Assembly (NCBI GenBank): GCA_026416535.1
Contig: JAOAFA010000037.1
Location: 1 to 42,815, forward strand
Origin: Deltaproteobacteria bacterium
Lineage (GTDB): Bacteria; Myxococcota; SpSt-1050
Reading direction: 5' to 3'
Length of the DNA stretch: 42,815 nt
This document shows, in pieces, positions 1 through 6,903 of this stretch. The notes below the pieces were generated by a model, which had not been told where the DNA came from, made no database searches, and was given only the letters and a program-made list of their open reading frames with translations. Made by a program: the position numbers and the translations under genes. Each line of letters begins with the position of its first letter. Within the stretch, counting starts at the first letter, position 1.

Positions 1-694
1 CATCCACATCATCCCCATCCCCCCTCAACTCCACTTCCCCAGAATATCCCATACCCAACAACTTATCCACTGGATTCACTATATACTTGCTTCCAACCTT
101 TATCCCCCTTATCACAAACCTACCATCCCCTCCCGTCACCCCACTATATACACCCCCCATCTCCACCTTGTTCGCACAGCGATCCTTCTCATCCAATGGC
201 ACAGCCGGCGCTCCTCCCACCGCCCCTTTGCTCAAAACATACACATTGATATATCCCACCCCCTCCTTCTTCCCATCCCTCCTCGTCTTCTTTACCATCC
301 CCCTTATACTACCCTTCTTCATAAATACACTAATGTCTCCTAAATCTACTACCTTACCTATCCCTACTTCCACATTCCCTATCTCTACCTCCCTGTATCC
401 CACATCGTTCGGTATCACCCTCACTGTATATCTACCTTGAGGTATATCACTCAGTGTAAAATTCCCACTCTTGTCCGCTATCGTTGTATAACTCGTATCC
501 TTAACGGATATATCTACCTTCACCCTCCCTATGTCAGAGATATTCTCCAATACTACCTTCCCCTTTATGCCGCCCTTCCTCTGTAACTCCTTAGGTGCAT
601 CAGGGTCAAACGGATTTACTGGCTCTATCTCGGTAGAACAAGCAAAAACAAAAAACCCCATCAAAATTAGAAATATAATTTTTTTATACACCAT
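1..694 (-). CDS. Lipoprotein with carboxypeptidase-regulatory-like repeats, 3' part off the left edge
   Basis: An open frame of 231 codons runs from an ATG at 694 to the window edge without a stop, so the C-terminus is missing. A GGAGG box lies 5 nt before the start. The first 19 residues are a lipoprotein signal peptide (basic YKK, hydrophobic core, lipobox VFAC, Cys19). After a short Pro/Asp linker come beta-strand segments of the carboxypeptidase-regulatory-like (CnaB/Ig-like) type: GGIKGKVVLEN near residue 41, the typical GNFTLSDIPQGRYTVRV pattern near residues 76-90, then a second unit beginning GSIRGMVKK. These domains are common in surface lipoproteins of deltaproteobacteria and do not reveal a substrate. 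Transcription probably starts from the promoter at 769-796. Third codon positions favour G on this strand, giving a C-rich plus strand unlike the neighbouring AT-rich genes. Confidence 0.8.
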   Translation of the reverse strand, partial: MVYKKIIFLILMGFFVFACSTEIEPVNPFDPDAPKELQRKGGIKGKVVLENISDIGRVKVDISVKDTSYTTIADKSGNFTLSDIPQGRYTVRVIPNDVGYREVEIGNVEVGIGKVVDLGDISVFMKKGSIRGMVKKTRRDGKKEGVGYINVYVLSKGAVGGAPAVPLDEKDRCANKVEMGGVYSGVTGGDGRFVIRGIKVGSKYIVNPVDKLLGMGYSGEVELRGDGDDVD

Positions 695-768
695 CAATAC
701 CTCCTATATAATACATTCTTTTACCTTTCGCATAGTAGAACATTACTTTTAGCCACCTTATCGCTACA

Positions 769-796
769 ATTATCATTCACCTTGCCGACTAGTCAA
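769..796 (-). promoter_or_regulatory. Sigma70-type promoter of the left-edge lipoprotein
   Basis: Read on the minus strand, TTGACT (791-796) is followed after 16 nt by GATAAT (769-774). This matches the -35/-10 consensus in 10 of 12 positions. The predicted start site near 762 leaves a leader of about 68 nt before the ATG at 694. Confidence 0.55.
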
Positions 797-811
797 GTGA
801 TTATTGTCACA
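796..811 (-). promoter_or_regulatory. CRP/FNR-family-like operator at about -41.5
   Basis: On the minus strand this reads TGTGA-CAATAA-TCACT, which matches the CRP consensus TGTGA-N6-TCACA in 9 of 10 defined positions. Its centre (803.5) is about 41.5 nt upstream of the predicted start near 762 and its edge meets the -35 box. That is the usual geometry of a class II activator site. Binding itself is inferred. Confidence 0.45.
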
Positions 812-1033
812 ATCATAAACTTACTGAATCTTTTGTATTCTTCAAGGCACATATATTGAGGTTTTTTGCGATATGTCTAGGCATAAGTAAAATAAGGCAT
901 CTATAAGATATCTGTATTAATGTTGATATATACCCAACATTACCTTTCCGAGAGGAAATAAACAGAAACCAATGGGTAAATTAATTAATCCTTATGTGAA
1001 AAATATATATATTCACTCCCCCATTTATACAAA

Positions 1034-1056
1034 ATGGAAATGTTACAATTTTCCAT
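1034..1056 (-). terminator. Possible terminator hairpin downstream of ligase debris
   Basis: ATGGAAA and TTTCCAT form a 7-bp inverted repeat with a 9-nt loop. On the minus strand the stem is followed by TTTTG. The stem is AT-rich and the T run short, so this is weak. It sits where a terminator for the minus-strand frame ending at 1112 would be expected. Confidence 0.3.
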
Positions 1057-1111
1057 CACGTTGAAATGTTACATTTTCTAAATATATCGGACATCAATCA
1101 CCTACCACAAA

Positions 1112-1273
1112 TCATAGGCCCATGGCTTGTGGTTCTTCGTAAACAATCAATTTCTCAATCGTATATCCATTTACAAATATCAACTCAAAGCCACCTCTCA
1201 TCCAAAAGAATATATCAGAGATGATTGTCCAATGCAGAAGACAGATCAATAACCAGTCTCTCTGATTTATCAT
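1112..1273 (-). CDS. Possible 53-aa protein overlapping the ligase remnant
   Basis: A frame of 53 codons starts at the ATG at 1273 and stops at 1112. Its start overlaps the stop of the ligase remnant in an ATGA arrangement, the usual sign of translational coupling. Residues about 7-24 (WLLICLLHWTIISDIFFW) are hydrophobic, followed by a mixed tail ending YEEPQAMGL. No family was recognised and there is no clear Shine-Dalgarno box. It may be a small membrane protein, the decayed end of a longer gene, or chance. Confidence 0.25.
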   Translation of the reverse strand: MINQRDWLLICLLHWTIISDIFFWMRGGFELIFVNGYTIEKLIVYEEPQAMGL

Positions 1274-1460
1274 AGTTTTAGTCCCCACGTATCTTTAATC
1301 ACCTGCTTTACAATTTTTCCTTGAGGATTCTTAGGTAGAGTATCTTATGACCTTCCATGGCTTTTATCCCTCTCTCCCTATGATTTGCTACAGCCAAATA
1401 GGCTATTTGTATATCTTACAAGTATACCAGCTTCCTTTGTATGTAAATCTTACCATTTGT
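1270..1460 (-). pseudogene. Remnant of an AMP-forming acyl-CoA synthetase/ligase
   Basis: The last 25 codons on the minus strand (1344 to 1270) read DTLPKNPQGKIVKQ... and end GLKL-stop. This is the A10 motif (PKNxxGKI, with the catalytic Lys) and C-terminus shared by long-chain acyl-CoA synthetases and related ligases. Just upstream, in another frame, lie NGKIYI and AYLAVANHRERGIKA, which resemble the family's C-terminal subdomain but are interrupted by a stop and lack the intervening residues. The rest of the roughly 500-residue enzyme is absent. I read this as a gene decayed by deletions and frameshifts. The A10 segment is clear; the upstream assignment is weaker. Confidence 0.5.
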
Positions 1461-1552
1461 AATTGACATATAAAAATTAACAAATATAAAAATCATATGA
1501 GATTGTGCAAAATCCATGTCTTTCAATTTTCATCATATAAAAAGGAGAAGAG

Positions 1553-2032
1553 ATGAAAAAGGCATATTACGCAGGTGGGTGTTTCTGGGGTGTTGAATAC
1601 CTCTTCGAGAAGAAAAAAGGTGTAATAGATGTAGTATCAGGATACATGGGAGGACACAAAAAGAATCCCAGTTATGAAGAGGTATGTTCTAATACAACAG
1701 GTCACAGAGAGGTTGTTGAAGTAACATACGACCCTGCGGAAGTTAGCTATGAAGAATTAACTAAATATTTTTTTGAGATTCATGATCCCACTCAGAAGAA
1801 TGGGCAAGGCCCCGACATAGGTGAACAATACAAATCAGCCATATTTTACAACAATGAAACCGAAAAGTTAATAGCTCAAAAGCTAATCGATTTACTTAAA
1901 GCTAAAGGTTATGGTGTGGTAACAGATCTACTTCCCGCTTCAGAGTTTTATAGAGCAGAAGAATATCACCAAGACTATTATAAGAAACACAACAAAAAGC
2001 CATACTGCCACTTTTATAAAAAGAGATTTTAA
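1553..2032 (+). CDS. msrA: Peptide-methionine (S)-S-oxide reductase MsrA
   Basis: This enzyme reduces methionine-S-sulfoxide in oxidised proteins and free methionine, using thioredoxin. The 159 residues match the usual length of a compact MsrA. The active-site motif GCFWG is at residues 9-13 with catalytic Cys10. Other family hallmarks follow: YMGGHKKNPSYEEVC, GHREVVEVTYDP, the PTQKNGQGPDIGEQYKS block, and YHQDYY near the C-terminus. The late Cys in PYCHFY could serve as resolving cysteine. There is no signal peptide, so it is cytoplasmic. The start is supported by an AAGGAG box 6 nt upstream. It stands alone on this strand and converges with gcvPA. Family assignment is very secure. Confidence 0.96.
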   Translation: MKKAYYAGGCFWGVEYLFEKKKGVIDVVSGYMGGHKKNPSYEEVCSNTTGHREVVEVTYDPAEVSYEELTKYFFEIHDPTQKNGQGPDIGEQYKSAIFYNNETEKLIAQKLIDLLKAKGYGVVTDLLPASEFYRAEEYHQDYYKKHNKKPYCHFYKKRF

Positions 2033-2081
2033 TATTTATTCAATAATGTTCCACCAAGATATTTTAGGTTACTCTACAAGA

Positions 2082-2107
2082 TTTAACTCATCAATTGATG
2101 AGTTAAA
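2082..2107. repeat. Perfect 26-bp palindrome between convergent msrA and gcvPA
   Basis: The sequence is self-complementary over all 26 bases around the centre CAATTG. It lies 50 bases past the msrA stop and 61 bases past the gcvPA stop. It has no loop and no T run on either strand, so it is not a typical intrinsic terminator. It may still help end both converging transcripts, or bind a dimeric protein. Confidence 0.5.
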
Positions 2108-2167
2108 ATATGAAGGTTGACTCTTACCAAGACAATTTATTAAAAGACTAAAAGAAAAAGCAACAAG

Positions 2168-3493
2168 TCAGGTTACTGCACTTACTAGCATTTCTATCTG
2201 CTCTTCAGTATTCTGCTCAGTAACTGTTATAAGTATAGAATCTTCAAGCTCAGAATAGAACTTTTTAAGCATTATCCCGGGAATTACTTTTTTACTAAGT
2301 GCATTATTATAGAATCCTTCTACATCATCTAACTCTACAACAAACTCATTAAATGTATCACTACTAAACCTAACTTTAATTCCCTTCTCTTTCAATCTAT
2401 TTTTTAAAAACTCTGCCTTTAGGTGATTTTCAACTGAAAGTCTCTTTAGTCCTTCAACACCGTTATATGCCATATAAATCGCATTTGCCAGTGCATTTAA
2501 GCCAGAATTAGTACATATATTTGATGTTGCCTTCTCTCTTCTAATATGTTGTTCTCTTGTAGATAACGTAAGGACAAAAACTCTCTCTCCATTTCCATCT
2601 GTTGTCTCACCAACCAATCTACCTGGCATATTTCTAACTAACTCCTTTTTAGCAGCAAACCAGCCGACTGTTGGACCACCTACACACATAGGGACACCAA
2701 ATGATTGACCCTCTGCAACAGCAATATCAACCCCTAGTGAGCCTGGTGATTTAATAAGAAGTAAGGATAAAGGCTCTGTCGTCACAGATATTAAGGGAAC
2801 TCTCATCTCTTTAGCCTTTGAGGAAAAGCAATCTAAGTCTTCAATCACTCCAAAGAAATTTGGATACTGAACCACGACACAATAGGAACCCTCAACTAAT
2901 TTCTCATCAAATATCGTCTTCCCACTCAAGTTATCAAAGGGTAGCTCTACAATCTCATCGCCCAAGTGTTTTAAATAAGTTTTTATTACGGACCTATATT
3001 CGGGATGCACAGCCGAGCTCAAGGCAAACTTTTTAGGAGATTTGGAAAGTCGTCTCGCCATCAGGACAGCTTCTGCGGCCGCGGTAGACCCATCATACAT
3101 GGATGCATTAGCAACATCCAAACCCAATATAGATGCCACCATTGTCTGAAATTCATATATAGCCTGAAGAGTTCCCTGGCTTATCTCTGGTTGATATGGT
3201 GTATAGGCTGTATAAAATTCCTGCCGCAAAAGAAGGTTATCAATTACCTTGGGAATATAATGATTGTAAATACCGCCACCTAAAAATATAGTAAAATCCT
3301 TTGCTATATTAGAATCTGAGATTGACTTAAGGAGGTTATCAAGTTCCCTCTCACTTAGACCAGAAGGTATATTTAAGAGATTCTTTAGTTTAAATTTTTC
3401 AGGTATTGAATCAAAAAGGGCATCTATACTTGATATCCCTAATACAGCTAACATCTCTCTTATCTCTTTATCCGAATGAGGCAGATACTTCAT
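2168..3493 (-). CDS. gcvPA: Glycine dehydrogenase (decarboxylating) subunit 1
   Basis: This is the N-terminal half of the glycine cleavage P-protein in organisms with a split P1/P2 enzyme. P-protein decarboxylates glycine with PLP and passes the aminomethyl group to the lipoyl arm of GcvH. The 441 residues match the split-subunit length. Family hallmarks include the N-terminal YLPHSDKEIREML, FLGGGIYNHYIP, YTPYQPEISQGTLQAI, NASMYDGSTAAAEA and LSTREQHIRREKATSN. The PLP lysine belongs to subunit 2, which is not in this window. I place the start at the ATG at 3493, which overlaps the gcvH stop (TGATG) and has a GAGGAGG box at good spacing; a GTG one codon upstream is the alternative. It is coupled to gcvH. 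Confidence 0.95.
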   Translation of the reverse strand: MKYLPHSDKEIREMLAVLGISSIDALFDSIPEKFKLKNLLNIPSGLSERELDNLLKSISDSNIAKDFTIFLGGGIYNHYIPKVIDNLLLRQEFYTAYTPYQPEISQGTLQAIYEFQTMVASILGLDVANASMYDGSTAAAEAVLMARRLSKSPKKFALSSAVHPEYRSVIKTYLKHLGDEIVELPFDNLSGKTIFDEKLVEGSYCVVVQYPNFFGVIEDLDCFSSKAKEMRVPLISVTTEPLSLLLIKSPGSLGVDIAVAEGQSFGVPMCVGGPTVGWFAAKKELVRNMPGRLVGETTDGNGERVFVLTLSTREQHIRREKATSNICTNSGLNALANAIYMAYNGVEGLKRLSVENHLKAEFLKNRLKEKGIKVRFSSDTFNEFVVELDDVEGFYNNALSKKVIPGIMLKKFYSELEDSILITVTEQNTEEQIEMLVSAVT

Positions 3494-3882
3494 CACTTAG
3501 ATTCCTCCTCTACCAATCTTGCGTATTCATCATGTCTGAGAAGCATATCAATTTCGGATGGATTAGAAACTTCTATCTTTGCCATCCATGCTGTTCCATA
3601 AGGATCCTTATTGATAACATCTGGTGTATTAATTAATTCTGTATTTACTTCTACTATTCTTCCAGACAATGGCGAAAATATATCGGATGCAGCTTTGACT
3701 GACTCAATAGTGCCTATTTTCTCTCCTTTATTTACTACAGTACCGACTTCGCTAACCTCTAAGAAGACAATATCTCCAAGAAGTTTTTGTGCATAGTCAG
3801 TAATACCAATTGATGCAATATTCCCCTCAATCCTCGCCCATTCATGCTCTTTGGTGTAATAAAGGTCCTTCGGTATATTCAT
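3493..3882 (-). CDS. gcvH: Glycine cleavage system H protein
   Basis: GcvH carries the lipoyl arm that shuttles the aminomethyl group between P-, T- and L-proteins in glycine cleavage, or in reverse for glycine synthesis. The 129 residues are the standard length. The N-terminal YYTKEHEWARIEG and the lipoyl site GTIESVKAASDIFSP are classic, with the modified lysine at residue 63. The C-terminal part PYGTAWMAKIEVSNPSEID also fits. An AAAGGAGTAACAG leader gives a strong ribosome site. It overlaps gcvPA by a TGATG junction. The T-protein gene usually next to it is absent; upstream lies a VanZ-like gene. Confidence 0.96.
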   Translation of the reverse strand: MNIPKDLYYTKEHEWARIEGNIASIGITDYAQKLLGDIVFLEVSEVGTVVNKGEKIGTIESVKAASDIFSPLSGRIVEVNTELINTPDVINKDPYGTAWMAKIEVSNPSEIDMLLRHDEYARLVEEESK

Positions 3883-3935
3883 CTGTTACTCCTTTCCAAG
3901 AGACAGATTCTTCATAACCAATTATAGGTATATGG

Positions 3936-4481
3936 TCAAGTATTTTTAAAAGCTCCTAAAAACTCCAAGCCCTTAAATCTGTATTCCAACAAAATAAATA
4001 TGGATATACCAATAAGTGACCCATGCGCATTCATTATCATATCATTATAATCTACATAAGCAGAAGGATTACCAACATACAAGACAAAGTACTGATACAT
4101 CTCATCTATAACTCCTAATACTGTCGAAGAAAAAAATGAGTACCACAAGTTATTACTTATTTTAAGGATTATAAAGGATATAATAGCATACTGAATATAA
4201 TGGATTACTTCCACATTGGACACAAAAAGAACTAAATATTGACCAATTACAGGCAGTATAATTATACTCAGGAGAGATAGTACCTTATAAATTTTCCTTA
4301 CTGATAACCAAATAAAACATATCACAAATAGTAAAAATGGGATTGCCAAGGCCCAAACAAAGAATCTGTTTGTAACCTCAAACGAATATTTTCGATAGAA
4401 GATGTCTACAAATTCGTTTACTCTCTTATGATATACTACAGATAAAATATAAAAAATTCCGAGTGCAAATTTAATAAACAT
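3936..4481 (-). CDS. VanZ-family membrane protein
   Basis: The 181-residue protein has about five hydrophobic segments (around 2-17, 42-61, 67-88, 92-107 and 157-172). The C-terminal half carries the VanZ-like pattern: HYIQYAIIS, then LGVIDEMYQYFV with the conserved Asp/Glu/Gln, then DYNDMIMNAHGSLIGI with the conserved D, N and G. VanZ was named for a teicoplanin-resistance protein of Gram-positives, but most relatives have no known role, so resistance should not be inferred. The gene lies 53 bp upstream of gcvH on the same strand and may share its transcript. The ribosome site is poor (AAAGG very close to the ATG). Confidence 0.75.
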   Translation of the reverse strand: MFIKFALGIFYILSVVYHKRVNEFVDIFYRKYSFEVTNRFFVWALAIPFLLFVICFIWLSVRKIYKVLSLLSIIILPVIGQYLVLFVSNVEVIHYIQYAIISFIILKISNNLWYSFFSSTVLGVIDEMYQYFVLYVGNPSAYVDYNDMIMNAHGSLIGISIFILLEYRFKGLEFLGAFKNT

Positions 4482-4485
4482 ACCT

Positions 4486-4512
4486 TTGACTAAAAACGTA
4501 TTTATGTATAAT
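4486..4512 (+). promoter_or_regulatory. Possible promoter for the small ORF at 4526
   Basis: TTGACT (4486-4491) and a perfect TATAAT (4507-4512) are separated by 15 nt, which is shorter than ideal. The start would fall near 4519, only a few bases before the ATG at 4526. Confidence 0.35.
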
Positions 4513-4525
4513 ATTTCATTTCATT

Positions 4526-4714
4526 ATGAAGTTCAATGATTTTGTTAAATTATTCACAACTTTACCTGCTTGTCTTATCTGCTGTTACAATAAATTTTTT
4601 ATAAAGGCTGAAAGCGGCAAATACTATCATAAATTAGATTTATTAGAATTCGCCTTTCTTATTCTAATTGAGGCACTTTTGTTGTATCTATTAATCAAAT
4701 CCATTAAAAAGTGA
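4526..4714 (+). CDS. Possible 62-aa small membrane protein
   Basis: The 62-codon frame fills most of the gap between the divergent VanZ-like gene and the FG-GAP lipoprotein. It has a Cys-rich stretch (PACLICCYNKFF) near residues 14-25 and one clear hydrophobic segment at about 40-58 (LLEFAFLILIEALLLYLLI), ending with basic residues. No family was recognised. There is no Shine-Dalgarno box, but a promoter-like pair sits just upstream, so the message would have almost no leader. The Leu/Ile-rich C-terminal helix with a basic end looks like a real membrane segment; coding status remains uncertain. Confidence 0.35.
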   Translation: MKFNDFVKLFTTLPACLICCYNKFFIKAESGKYYHKLDLLEFAFLILIEALLLYLLIKSIKK

Positions 4715-4734
4715 GTTTGTAAACAAACGCAAAA

Positions 4735-4763
4735 TTGACTAAAAGACCCAAAACTATTAAAAT
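4735..4763 (+). promoter_or_regulatory. Promoter of the FG-GAP lipoprotein
   Basis: TTGACT (4735-4740) and TAAAAT (4758-4763) are spaced by exactly 17 nt. The start would lie near 4770, giving a leader of about 20 nt that contains the GGAAGGAGG ribosome site of the gene at 4791. Confidence 0.6.
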
Positions 4764-4790
4764 AGTAAGGCTCGGAAGGAGGTCAATACT

Positions 4791-6878
4791 ATGGATTTCT
4801 TAAGAATACTTTTGCTCATATATTCTCTTTACCTTTTATCATGCTCAGAAAATTCATCTAAGAATCAAGCCGATATAAATGTTCTAACAGACATCGAGAT
4901 ATCTGACACATTAAATGATACAATACTAGACACCCAGTTTGACATTGTATACGACATAAAGGATGTTGAAATTGACATTTCTGACATACAGGCCGATATT
5001 GAGGAATCCAGTGACATAGAATTTATATGCAAGCAAGGACCAAAAGATGTGAATTCGGGATATGACATATGGACACTCCCACATTTCTCTGAAAAATCGA
5101 ATGAAATGAATCTTAAAGATAAAGTGATTGGTATTAGGCTTGCATCTGTTGACTTGAATAATGATTACTACCCAGATCTGATAGTTCACAGAGTAAACTC
5201 AAATACAAGAGACGACTTCTCAAAAACACCTCCTTTTTATCAAAAAAGAATACTGCTCAACAGAATAAAGTCAAATCAGGGATTCATTGATTTTACATTA
5301 GAGTCAAAATTTGGACAAATTAGAGGAGATGAATCTAATCTTTCAAGGGCATCTAATTTTGCAATCGCTGCAGATATTGACAATGACGGAGATGTGGATC
5401 TCTTTTCAGGTGTATACACAAATCTCGCATCAGATGCTAATCCCAAAGACCCTGGAGATAGGTCTGAGATACTATTAAATGATGGGATGGGACACTTCAC
5501 ACTCGGACCTACAAATAACATCTTCAGAGAAGGTGCCACTGTTACATCTGCCACATTTACAGACTTTGATAGAGATGGAAACATAGATCTGTTCGTGGGG
5601 GCATTTTACAAGATATGGGGATTTTTAGAATCATTTCCAGATAGACTCTTCAAAGGCGATGGAGTTGGACACTTTACTGATGTAACAGAACAGATGGGAC
5701 TGCTAACCCCAGATGACTCAGGCTTCGAAGAAGGATATTCAAGTGCACCGACTTATGGAGTGACTTCTTGTGATATCAACAATGATGGAACACCTGAACT
5801 GATGACTAGTGTTTACGGAAGACAGTGGAACAAATTCTGGCTATTTGACGGAACAATGTATAAAGAAATAGGTAGAGAAATAAACTATGCTGGGGATTCA
5901 AACATAGATTACTCAGATAATGAATTCTATAAGTGTTATTGTAAACAACATCCAGAGGATCCCGTATATTGTCCCCCAACGGTTGGTCAACCGAGAATCC
6001 AATGTGGTAACTACTGGGCATTTGGTGTAGACGACCAACCTTTTAGATTAAATGGAAACACTTTTTCAACAATCTGTGAAGACATCGATAATGATGGTCT
6101 AATGGACATCATCCATACAGAGATTAGACACTGGCACATTGGTCAATCATCAGATCCGACACAACTGTTGAAAAATAAAACAACAGATAACAAATACGGT
6201 TTTACCTTCGATAGAATAAACAATAAGGTTAGCGGACTTGAGAGAAAGTGGAATGTCGTGGATTGGAATGAAGGAGACATATCCGGTGCTGTATTTGATT
6301 TTAACAACGATGGACTGCCTGATATTTTCCTGGCAAGCTCTGATTATCCCGGTAATAGAGCTTTTTTATTTATGCAGCAACCTGATCACACCTTTAGAGA
6401 AATTGCAACAGAGGTTAGAATCGCACATAAACAATCACAAGAAGTAACTGTTGCAGACTTTGACAGAGACGGGGATATCGATGTAATAGTTGGCTCAAGC
6501 ACCGCAAGGAACACAGATTGGAAGGACAATTATGTCTACTACTATGAAAATAACGCCTCTATGTTTAGTAATGCCATAGAGATAAAGCTAGTTGGCAAAA
6601 AAGGTAAATCAAATTTATCTGCTATAGGTGCAAAAGTAAAAATAAAAGCAAAAGAGCTTACACAATACAAGCAGGTCCAGGGCGGATACGGTCACTTCGG
6701 TCTTCAAAATGATCTTATACTACACTTTGGGCTAAAAGATAATTGTATAGTAGATGAGATAGAAGTTATATGGCCAGACAAAGAATTAACAAAGCAAAAT
6801 TTTAAGAATATATTTGCAAACTATCTTGTTGAAATTAGACAAGGAGAAGATATAAAATATATAATGCCACTAAAGTAA
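4791..6878 (+). CDS. FG-GAP/VCBS propeller lipoprotein with ASPIC/UnbV domain
   Basis: This is a predicted 695-residue surface or periplasmic lipoprotein. The signal peptide ends with lipobox LLSC (Cys18). Residues about 30-82 are a linker rich in Asp and Ile (repeated SDI/TDI/VDI steps). From about residue 110 to 570 run FG-GAP/VCBS repeats with calcium-binding-like loops: DIDNDGDVDLF, DFDRDGNIDLF, DINNDGTPELM, DIDNDGLMDII, DFNNDGLPDIF, DFDRDGDIDVI. These fold as an integrin-alpha-like propeller. The last 100 residues are an ASPIC/UnbV domain (IGAKVKIKA, QVQGGYGHFGLQND, HFGLKDN, IEVIWPD). Such CRTAC1-like proteins are thought to bind carbohydrate or protein partners; the ligand here is unknown. 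The start has a strong GGAAGGAGG box and its own promoter. Confidence 0.88.
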   Translation: MDFLRILLLIYSLYLLSCSENSSKNQADINVLTDIEISDTLNDTILDTQFDIVYDIKDVEIDISDIQADIEESSDIEFICKQGPKDVNSGYDIWTLPHFSEKSNEMNLKDKVIGIRLASVDLNNDYYPDLIVHRVNSNTRDDFSKTPPFYQKRILLNRIKSNQGFIDFTLESKFGQIRGDESNLSRASNFAIAADIDNDGDVDLFSGVYTNLASDANPKDPGDRSEILLNDGMGHFTLGPTNNIFREGATVTSATFTDFDRDGNIDLFVGAFYKIWGFLESFPDRLFKGDGVGHFTDVTEQMGLLTPDDSGFEEGYSSAPTYGVTSCDINNDGTPELMTSVYGRQWNKFWLFDGTMYKEIGREINYAGDSNIDYSDNEFYKCYCKQHPEDPVYCPPTVGQPRIQCGNYWAFGVDDQPFRLNGNTFSTICEDIDNDGLMDIIHTEIRHWHIGQSSDPTQLLKNKTTDNKYGFTFDRINNKVSGLERKWNVVDWNEGDISGAVFDFNNDGLPDIFLASSDYPGNRAFLFMQQPDHTFREIATEVRIAHKQSQEVTVADFDRDGDIDVIVGSSTARNTDWKDNYVYYYENNASMFSNAIEIKLVGKKGKSNLSAIGAKVKIKAKELTQYKQVQGGYGHFGLQNDLILHFGLKDNCIVDEIEVIWPDKELTKQNFKNIFANYLVEIRQGEDIKYIMPLK

Positions 6879-6903
6879 ACACTTTTAATTAAAATACATA
6901 GAA

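Larger units (their letters stand above)
695..1552. other. 858-bp region between genes, partly gene debris
   Basis: The left end holds the lipoprotein promoter and CRP-like site. Between about 812 and 1033 nothing was recognised. From 1034 to about 1460 the minus strand holds a hairpin, a 53-codon frame and the remnant of an AMP-forming ligase, listed separately. The 16-nt block at 1038-1053 recurs with one base missing at 1064-1078 (AAATGTTACA-TTTTC). The last 60 bases are the leader of msrA. Confidence 0.5.

Noticed and set aside
87-440. Plus-strand Pro/Ser/Thr-rich frame
   Set aside because: It is antisense to the left-edge lipoprotein, whose signal peptide, ribosome box and promoter are on the minus strand. 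The C-rich plus strand gives a long empty frame by composition.
3494-3496. GTG start for gcvPA
   Set aside because: The adjacent ATG at 3493 overlaps the gcvH stop and has better spacing to the GAGGAGG box.
3936-4481. VanZ-like gene as antibiotic resistance
   Set aside because: The domain is widespread in unrelated membrane proteins, and no vancomycin-resistance partners are nearby.
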